A stretch of 64,000 nucleotides of DNA. It comes from Planctomycetota bacterium. Lineage in GTDB: Bacteria > Planctomycetota > Planctomycetia > Planctomycetales > Planctomycetaceae. This document shows, piece by piece, positions 58,332 through 64,000 of the stretch (the first letter of the stretch is position 1; every line of letters starts with the position of its first letter). The DNA lies in the NCBI GenBank assembly GCA_014584345.1, contig JACTNB010000006.1, forward strand, positions 124,001 to 188,000, read 5' to 3'. Both the position numbers and the translations under genes were made by a program. Below the pieces are notes generated by a model that was not told the origin of the DNA, searched no databases, and saw nothing but the letters and a program-made list of their open reading frames with translations.

Positions 58332-59240
58332 TTAGAATTTACGAGGCTTCAATAGCGGACGTTGCACGCGAGGCAGCGTTTCTGCCTTCGCAAGCACGTC
58401 ACGAGATTTCTGGCGAGCCGCGACCAGGAAATTCGTGACGGCATTCCGCAGTCCCTTGAAACGTGGATCGTGATTCAGTGCCGTTTTATCCCGCGGTCGA
58501 GTCAGATCGACCGCAAAGGTGGGGCCGAGGCCAGCCCGAGGGCCCGGATTGAGTGGAATGATGCGGTCGGCCAACAAAATGGCTTCGTCGATGTCGTTGG
58601 TGATCATGACGCATGTTTGCCGCTCTTCCTCCCAGATTCGCAGAATTTCGTCCTGCATCGAAGCACGTGTCAAGGCATCCAGGGCGGAAAGAGGTTCATC
58701 GAGCACCAGCACCCGGGGTTTCATCGCCAGGGTGCGCGCCAACGAAACCCGCTGGCGCATGCCACCGGAAAGTTCGTGGGGATGCCGCCTTGTCGCATGG
58801 GTCAGCCCCACCAGTTCGATGAAATGTTGCACATGCGCGCGGCGATCCGCGCGTGTCCAATCGGGAAACACGCGATCGACTGACAACGCAATGTTGCCCC
58901 AGACATTCAACCAGGGGAGCAACGAATAATTCTGAAACACCAGCCCACGCTCCGGTCCCGGGCCATTCACCGGAACGCCACCCATCAGCACTTGGCCGGA
59001 ATCCGGGGTAATCAGGCCCGCGATAAGTTGTGCGAGAGTGGTTTTCCCGCTCCCGGAAAATCCACAGATCGCCAGAAATTCCCCTTCGCGAATGTTCAAG
59101 TGAATGTCTTGCAAAACTTCCGTGCGTATTTCCCCGCTACCGTATCCCTTGGAGACGCCCTCGAGCGTCATGATCGGTGAAAGCAGTTGACCACCGGCAC
59201 GTTGCCGCATTACAGGTTTGTCGAGTCTAGTCAGTGTCAT
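58332..59240 (-). CDS. Nitrate-type ABC ATPase with an altered H-loop
   Basis: 302 residues from ATG 59240. Walker A is GFSGSGKTT, the signature is LSGGMRQRVSLARTL and Walker B is LVLDEPLSALD. The switch histidine is replaced: MITNDIDEAILLADRIIPL has Asn where MITHD is expected. The rest matches NitT/TauT-type ATPases, including GPGPERGLVFQNYSLLPWL. The replacement suggests one of two nucleotide sites in the heterodimer with the downstream ATPase hydrolyses poorly. It also has a 35-residue N-terminal extension. The gene lies 46 bases after the permease gene. Confidence 0.9.
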   Translation of the reverse strand: MTLTRLDKPVMRQRAGGQLLSPIMTLEGVSKGYGSGEIRTEVLQDIHLNIREGEFLAICGFSGSGKTTLAQLIAGLITPDSGQVLMGGVPVNGPGPERGLVFQNYSLLPWLNVWGNIALSVDRVFPDWTRADRRAHVQHFIELVGLTHATRRHPHELSGGMRQRVSLARTLAMKPRVLVLDEPLSALDALTRASMQDEILRIWEEERQTCVMITNDIDEAILLADRIIPLNPGPRAGLGPTFAVDLTRPRDKTALNHDPRFKGLRNAVTNFLVAARQKSRDVLAKAETLPRVQRPLLKPRKF

Positions 59241-59286
59241 GTCGTGAAGCCCTTCATTGTGTCCAGCAATTCGCCCTGCACCCCGG

Positions 59287-60420
59287 TCAAGCAGGTACCG
59301 TACTATCGAAACTGACAAGATTGCGAAGGCAGATCATGATCCGATCGAGCACAAACCCGACAACACCAATCACCAGCACGGCGACCGCGATGCGGGCATA
59401 TGTTGTACTGCTGCCGTTCTGGAACATGTCCCAGATAAACTTCCCGAGACCAGGATTCTGGGCCAGCATGTCAGCGGCAATCAACACCATCCAGCCGACC
59501 CCCAGGCTGATGCGCAGCCCGGCAAACATCAAAGGCAACGAGGCGGGTATCACGATTTTCGTCAGTGTCTGCCACCAGGAAAGATTCAACACCTTGGCGA
59601 CGTTGAGGTAATCCTTATCGACATTCGAGACTCCCAGGGCGGTGTTTACGAGAGTTGGCCAAAGCGAACAGAGACTGACCGTCGTGGCGGAAATCAGGAA
59701 GGCCCGCGAGAACAGGGCATGCTCGGCGCTCGACCCGTTGTGCCACCAGATAATGACGATCGATGCGATCGGCAACCACGCCAGGGGACTGACGGGCTTG
59801 AAGAGTTGAATGATGGGCGTCATGGCCGCGTTGAAGATCGGATTCATGCCACACAGGATGCCAAGCGGCACGGCGATCAGCGTGGCGATGAAGAAACCGA
59901 CAAACACCGTCCCGATGCTGCGGAACGTCTGATCGACAAACGTGGGCGCGCTGGTTGGCCTGAAGTTTGCGGCCAGCATCGCCCGTTTGCGGTAAACGGC
60001 CGCATCGGCCAGCAGTTGTTCCCGAACAGTCTGGTCGGCCTCGGCAGCCCGTGATTCCAGCGACAAGGCCTGAGTCATCAACGGGATCGCCTTTTCCCGT
60101 TCGGCAGCCATGCGTTCCCGATCGGCCCGCTTCTGATCGACATGCGACTGCCACAATTCTCGCGCCGCCTGCCAGGTCGCCATCGGGCCGGGCAACTGGG
60201 CACTTTCGGTTTTGATGCGTTCCGAGGCGAGCGACCAGGCACCGATGAAAAACAGGCTCGCGATAATCGGGACGCCGACAAACTTCAGGATTTCGCGTAC
60301 CTGCTCTCGAGGTTCCTCTCCGGCAAATAATCGCACAAACGGAATCAGCACCGGCAGTCCCGCCAGTTGGCAGAACTTTAACGCCTTGTTACTCAGATTA
60401 GTTTTCTTGGGTTGATTCAT
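59287..60420 (-). CDS. Nitrate-type ABC permease (NrtB-like) with long extracytoplasmic insert
   Basis: 377 residues. The first membrane segment is about 48-66 (VGVPIIASLFFIGAWSLA). Residues about 90-155 form a charged helical segment (VDQKRADRERMAAEREKAIP, SLESRAAEADQTVREQLLA) not seen in typical 250-290-residue NrtB. The standard permease core follows: FVGFFIATLIAVPLGILCG, the coupling region KDYLNVAKVLNLSWWQTLTKIVIPASLP spread across the EAA-type loop, and GVGWMVLIAADMLAQNPGLG. It should be the membrane channel for the nitrate importer. It follows the NrtA-like gene with three bases between. Confidence 0.9.
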   Translation of the reverse strand: MNQPKKTNLSNKALKFCQLAGLPVLIPFVRLFAGEEPREQVREILKFVGVPIIASLFFIGAWSLASERIKTESAQLPGPMATWQAARELWQSHVDQKRADRERMAAEREKAIPLMTQALSLESRAAEADQTVREQLLADAAVYRKRAMLAANFRPTSAPTFVDQTFRSIGTVFVGFFIATLIAVPLGILCGMNPIFNAAMTPIIQLFKPVSPLAWLPIASIVIIWWHNGSSAEHALFSRAFLISATTVSLCSLWPTLVNTALGVSNVDKDYLNVAKVLNLSWWQTLTKIVIPASLPLMFAGLRISLGVGWMVLIAADMLAQNPGLGKFIWDMFQNGSSTTYARIAVAVLVIGVVGFVLDRIMICLRNLVSFDSTVPA

Positions 60421-60423
60421 AAT

Positions 60424-61896
60424 TCACTTATCCTTCTGGCCGATTTCGAAACCGGCGATGTATTCCAGGGGCTTTTTCCCATCGAACAGCTTGCCGTCAA
60501 TGAAATCGCTCGTGGGGGGGCGATACCCGTCGTAGTCGCGGGGAGGGAGATCGTGCTCCGTTAAATGCCCCTCGGCAATAAGCAACTCGGCAGCCTTGCG
60601 ATAGATATCGGGGCGATAAATCGAACGGGCCGTTTTTTCGTACCAGGCGGCTGGCTTCGATTCCGGTATCTGTCCCCAGCGGCGCATTTGCGTCAGAAAC
60701 CAGATGCAGTCACTGTAATGCGGGTAGGAAGCCTGTTTGTCAAAGAACAGCACGAAGTCGGGCATTGGACGCACATCGTTGCCTGCAAACCGGTAGGTGC
60801 CGGTCATGCTCGCCGCGATCACTTCGGGATCTGTTCCCACATAATGGGGCAGACTCAACAGCGCTGTTGCCTCGTTGCGATTCACGTACTGACCCGACGC
60901 ATCCTTTGCGTCCAGCCATTTGCCTGCACGCATCAATGCCTTGACGATGGCAATGTGGGTATTGGGATACTTCTCGTCCCAAGTCCTCATCACCGCGAAT
61001 ACCTTTTCGGGATTGTCCTTCCAGATTTGCGCGTTGGTAATCACCGGTACGCCTATCCCCTTGGCGATGGCTTGCTGATTCCAGGGTTCTCCCACGCAGT
61101 ATCCCTGAATCGTGCCTGCCTCCAGGGTGGAGGGCATCTGAGGCGGGGGCGTGACACTGAGCAGCACTTCGGCTTCGGTCATTCCGTTGATATCGGTTGG
61201 CGTGTAAAACCCGGGATGAATGCCAGCCGATGCCAGCCAGTATCGCACTTCGTAATTGTGCGTACTCACCGGAAATACCATGCCCATGTTGAAGTCCCTG
61301 GCTTCCGCTTGAAACCGAGAAAGGATCGGACGAAGCGCGGTTGCAGGAATTGGCGCTCCGGATTTCAGGGCCGCTTGAGCCTCTTCGGTCTCCAACATCG
61401 TTTCCCACACCTGATTGGATACCGTGATGGCGTTCCCGTTGTAATCCAGGCTATACCCCGTGATCACATCGGCTTTTGTGCCGAACCCTACCGCCGCGCC
61501 AATTGGTTGGCCGGCCAGCATGTGGGCTCCATCAATCTGGCCATCCACCACACGATCCAGTAAGACCTTCCAGTTCGATTGAGCCTCCAGTTCCACCTCA
61601 AGACCTTCCGCCTCGAAGAATCCTTTTTCCTTGGCAATCACCAGCGGGGCACAATCCGTCAACTTGATAAAGCCGAGTTTGACCTGCGGCTTTTCGACAT
61701 CCAGCAACCCGAGAGACAGACCATCGGAAACCAGTGCCGGTTTTGAACTACCAGACTGAGACTGCCTTTCCAGTTGATCCATCGAGATGGTGCCCGACGA
61801 ACAGCCGTTCGCGGCAAACAGGGTCAAAAAGACGATCAGCAGAGTCCCCACGCAGGTATGCGATCGGATATATGTACGAAACTCGAATTGTTCCAT
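60424..61896 (-). CDS. nrtA: NrtA-type nitrate-binding lipoprotein
   Basis: 490 residues. The signal ends in FLTLFAANGCSSGTI, a lipobox with Cys32. The mature part opens with LGFIKLTDCAPLVIAKEKGFF, diagnostic of NrtA/CmpA, and continues with VLLDRVVDGQIDGAHMLAGQ and NGNAITVSNQVWETM. Later landmarks include GTIQGYCVGEPWNQQAIAKG and the C-terminal IAGFEIGQKDK. It binds nitrate (possibly nitrite or bicarbonate in relatives) and delivers it to the permease. It is the first gene of the operon; the sigma-54-type promoter lies upstream at 61991-62007, and only GAGGGA 15 bases upstream resembles a ribosome site. Confidence 0.92.
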   Translation of the reverse strand: MEQFEFRTYIRSHTCVGTLLIVFLTLFAANGCSSGTISMDQLERQSQSGSSKPALVSDGLSLGLLDVEKPQVKLGFIKLTDCAPLVIAKEKGFFEAEGLEVELEAQSNWKVLLDRVVDGQIDGAHMLAGQPIGAAVGFGTKADVITGYSLDYNGNAITVSNQVWETMLETEEAQAALKSGAPIPATALRPILSRFQAEARDFNMGMVFPVSTHNYEVRYWLASAGIHPGFYTPTDINGMTEAEVLLSVTPPPQMPSTLEAGTIQGYCVGEPWNQQAIAKGIGVPVITNAQIWKDNPEKVFAVMRTWDEKYPNTHIAIVKALMRAGKWLDAKDASGQYVNRNEATALLSLPHYVGTDPEVIAASMTGTYRFAGNDVRPMPDFVLFFDKQASYPHYSDCIWFLTQMRRWGQIPESKPAAWYEKTARSIYRPDIYRKAAELLIAEGHLTEHDLPPRDYDGYRPPTSDFIDGKLFDGKKPLEYIAGFEIGQKDK

Positions 61897-61990
61897 GGCG
61901 ACGTCACATTCCCTCGGATAACAAATTCGTGGAAGTACTGGTCAGTCTCTGATCACAACGCACATTTCACTCGGATCTCCTGCTTTTTAA

Positions 61991-62007
61991 GGCAAACCGG
62001 GTGCCAA
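61991..62007 (-). promoter_or_regulatory. Sigma-54 (-24/-12) promoter of the nitrate operon
   Basis: On the - strand the sequence reads TTGGCACCCGGTTTGCC. The invariant GG and GC doublets are separated by exactly ten bases, and TTGGCAC and TTGC match the consensus. Transcription would start near 61980, giving about an 84-base leader before the NrtA-like start at 61896. This is how nitrogen genes are commonly controlled by NtrC-type activators. No activator gene with an intact GAFTGA loop is in the window. Confidence 0.75.
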
Positions 62008-62193
62008 CAGCCGTGAATACTCGAATCGCCCCGATGGATACCGCCGTCATTCACGCTTAGCCACGAGAAAATGGGGGCTGTGCATTCACATTTTTTTTGC
62101 CCGGGGCACTCCCGCGTTTGCGGCGTGTTGCCCTTCCTCCCGGCATGTCAGCATGCGACGTAAGCAACCAAGCTAGAAACATCAACGTCTGTC

Positions 62194-62214
62194 GGTGGTT
62201 CGTATTGAACCACC
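62194..62214. promoter_or_regulatory. 21-base dyad upstream of the nitrate promoter
   Basis: GGTGGTTC (62194-62201) and GAACCACC (62207-62214) are perfect inverted repeats with a 5-base spacer. The site lies about 215-235 bases upstream of the predicted sigma-54 start point, the distance expected of an enhancer for a bacterial enhancer-binding protein. It could equally be a stem-loop in a transcript. Confidence 0.4.
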
Positions 62215-62394
62215 CGTGTTGCCCCCGGCAGATTGCAGACCACTCGCACGGCTCCTGTCTTCTGGCGCGGAGTTCAGCGATTACAGGAGATATCGCCCTT
62301 TCAAATAGGGCTCATCGCCTCAAGCTCTGGAGTGCTTGCCTGATTTCTGCAAGCAGCCTTTGAGGTTCAAGGGTGAGAACAAGGCGGAAACATC

Positions 62395-62433
62395 GCCCGG
62401 GGAACAGAATTCACTATCCCATATTCCCCGGGC
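62395..62433. terminator. 10-bp inverted repeat downstream of the di-haem cytochrome gene
   Basis: GCCCGGGGAA (62395-62404) and TTCCCCGGGC (62424-62433) form a perfect GC-rich 10-bp stem with a 19-base loop. It is about 90 bases past the stop of the - strand cytochrome gene. No T-run follows, so it is only a possible termination or stability element. The rest of the 628-base gap 61897-62524 shows no credible gene. Confidence 0.35.
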
Positions 62434-62524
62434 AAGCTTAACTCACCTGAAAGCAGCATACTGGTGAGTCACTGTTGACCAGCGCATGCGAAAGCCGCGG
62501 TCAATTGTGGAATGTGGTTCGCCT

Positions 62525-63943
62525 CTATAGACAGCGGAGGAATGCCACCAGATCAACCTTCTCTTGCTCGGACAGTTTTGTTCCGAGGATCAGGTTGAAG
62601 AACTCAACGGTATCTTCGAGGGTCAACAGTCGTCCGTCGTGCAGGTAGGGCGGGGAGTCCTTGATACCTCGTAACGGAAAGGTTTTTATGGGGCCATCGG
62701 CAGACGCCATACGACCGTTAATCATCCGCGGTTCGAAAAACCGTTCTGCCCGCAGGTTGTGCATGAGATTGTCGGTATAGTACGGACTGGCATGACATTC
62801 CGCGCACTTGGCCTTGCCAAAGAAAATTTCCTGTCCCCGTAACTCCTGGACCGTGGCCTGGGCCGGATCGAGCTTGCCCAGAATGTCGAGTTTCGGAGCG
62901 GGTGGGAAATCAAGAAGTTCTTCGAATTCCGCCATGGCATGGACCTGACTGCCTCGCTCCAGAGGATTCACCCCCTTTTTGGCGGCAATCACGGGGTCCC
63001 CGTCGAAGTAAGCCGCCCGCTGCTCGAACTCCGTGAAGTCCTCGATGGATTTCAAGGCCCGTTGCGAGCCGAACAACCGTTGAATATTCACGCCGCGAAG
63101 CGTGGGGGTATCTATGCGGTGACGGAATTCCTGCGGTCTGATGTCCCCGACAAGATGAGTGGCGGCATTGGTATGACCGTTGACATGGCAATCGAAGCAG
63201 GTCACGCCACGATGGGCCTTCAAACTGCGGCGATCATGTGTCTGGTTGAACTGTTGCTGCGGGAAAGGGGTCACCAGCAGTCGGACGCCCTCCAACTGCT
63301 TGGGATTCAATATGCCGTTGAACAGCTCGTAATAATTATCGATGGTGACGACCTTTCCCTGCGAAACATCGCCAAGATCCGGACGCGTGGTCAGAAATAT
63401 CGGGGGGGGATACTCCGGCAGGAAGTGCCGGGGTAAATCAAAATCGAGATCAAAACGCGTCAGATCCCGGTCTTCCTGCTTCTTGATCTCGTCGATATGA
63501 TGCCGCGGAAACAGCATGCCTCCTTCGGGGTGATTCGGGTGTGGCAGCGGCAAGAAGCCGGCCGGCCAGAGCCCTTGTTCGCGAATCTCCGCGGGCGTCA
63601 TGCGCGCCAGGCGTTCCCAAGTCACTCCCGGAGGCAACTTAACTCGCACGCCCGACTGGACTGCATGGCCCTTCGCCATGTGGACACCCTCCGCGGGAAT
63701 GTCGCTCAAATCGTATCGCTGACCGAGCAAGGTGGAGTGACGTTCCAGAATATCAGCCTTGGCCGCCTGCATTCGTTTCACGACGGTCTGAAAATCGTCC
63801 TCCACCACGGATACGTAACTGGAAGGAGGGCTCGCTGGTTGATTCTCGCCGGCCCGGTCCCCGGCAACGAGAAAGCCTGCTCCGAGCATGGGCAGGGAAA
63901 GAATCCCGATCATGGCCCCCTGAGTGATGTGATTCCAGAACAT
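62525..63943 (-). CDS. Exported di-haem cytochrome (MauG/CCP-like or cytochrome-B6-annotated family)
   Basis: 472 residues. A signal-type segment is near the N-terminus (MIGILSLPMLGAGFLVAGD). Two haem-binding CxxCH sites are present: VTCFDCHVNGH at about 249-253 and AKCAECHASPYY at about 380-384. The sequence ends with DGPIKTFPLRGIKDSPPYLHDGRLLTLEDTVEFFN and the short family tail; the phrase PPYLHDGR is typical of di-haem cytochrome c peroxidase relatives. The residue between the haems cannot be assigned from sequence alone. It is encoded upstream of the nitrate operon and in the same direction, but the 628-base gap separates them. The function may be peroxide reduction or electron transfer. 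Confidence 0.85.
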   Translation of the reverse strand: MFWNHITQGAMIGILSLPMLGAGFLVAGDRAGENQPASPPSSYVSVVEDDFQTVVKRMQAAKADILERHSTLLGQRYDLSDIPAEGVHMAKGHAVQSGVRVKLPPGVTWERLARMTPAEIREQGLWPAGFLPLPHPNHPEGGMLFPRHHIDEIKKQEDRDLTRFDLDFDLPRHFLPEYPPPIFLTTRPDLGDVSQGKVVTIDNYYELFNGILNPKQLEGVRLLVTPFPQQQFNQTHDRRSLKAHRGVTCFDCHVNGHTNAATHLVGDIRPQEFRHRIDTPTLRGVNIQRLFGSQRALKSIEDFTEFEQRAAYFDGDPVIAAKKGVNPLERGSQVHAMAEFEELLDFPPAPKLDILGKLDPAQATVQELRGQEIFFGKAKCAECHASPYYTDNLMHNLRAERFFEPRMINGRMASADGPIKTFPLRGIKDSPPYLHDGRLLTLEDTVEFFNLILGTKLSEQEKVDLVAFLRCL

Positions 63944-64000
63944 GGCGACCTCCCGTGATGGAATGGGAAACGGTGGTGAAAGCCCGCATTCATATAGTCT

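Overview
The window looks like chromosomal DNA of a planctomycete. The signs are two genes with the planctomycete cytochrome c/DUF1549/DUF1553 architecture (20518-23565 and 36434-39808), three DUF1501 proteins with Tat-type N-termini, large secreted quinoprotein-like beta-propellers, and many exported esterases and SGNH hydrolases. GC content is high and genes are densely packed. I saw no tRNA, rRNA, CRISPR array or insertion sequence. I cannot name the genus.

Left part (1-18.9 kb, all + strand): a ThiF/MoeB-like E1 protein cut by the window edge, then two giant paralogous secreted proteins (932-4771 and 11783-15799). Each is built as PQQ-like propeller, methyltransferase-like Rossmann segment, second propeller and malectin-like C-terminus. 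They bracket a tight six-gene unit (4885-11377): an exported anchored protein, an FtsX-type permease, a LolD/MacB-type ATPase, a membrane-anchored protein with two tandem ModA-like domains, a ModB-like permease and a ModC-like ATPase. Several of these genes overlap by 4 bases. An SGNH hydrolase, an alpha/beta hydrolase and a thioredoxin-fold protein follow.

Middle (18.9-47 kb): a DUF1501/cytochrome pair on the - strand; a methyltransferase and a GT4 glycosyltransferase, perhaps translationally coupled to a small zinc-ribbon-like ORF; a solitary DUF1501 gene; a heavy-metal efflux set (OEP, His-rich secreted protein, MFP, HME-RND pump, His-rich lipoprotein); a second cytochrome/DUF1501 pair on the + strand; a double alpha/beta-hydrolase; a ceramidase-like protein; and a CelD-type acetyltransferase followed by a JmjC/cupin-like protein. 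Between the OEP gene and the rest of the efflux set is a perfect 40-bp palindrome whose centre carries the 14-base core of the bacterial parS (ParB) site.

Right part (47-62 kb, - strand): a ten-gene nitrate-assimilation operon. In transcription order it encodes an NrtA-like lipoprotein, an NrtB-like permease, two ATPases, a tandem-GAF protein, a DmsB-DmsC fusion, NasA-type nitrate reductase, NirA-type nitrite reductase, an Fe-S/FAD reductase and an NtrC-like regulator. A -24/-12 (sigma-54) promoter match lies about 85 nt upstream of the first gene. The operon's own regulator has lost GAFTGA and the receiver aspartate, so it is unlikely to be the sigma-54 activator. Together the genes would import nitrate, reduce it to nitrite using quinol electrons, and reduce nitrite to ammonia. 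A di-haem cytochrome gene closes the window.
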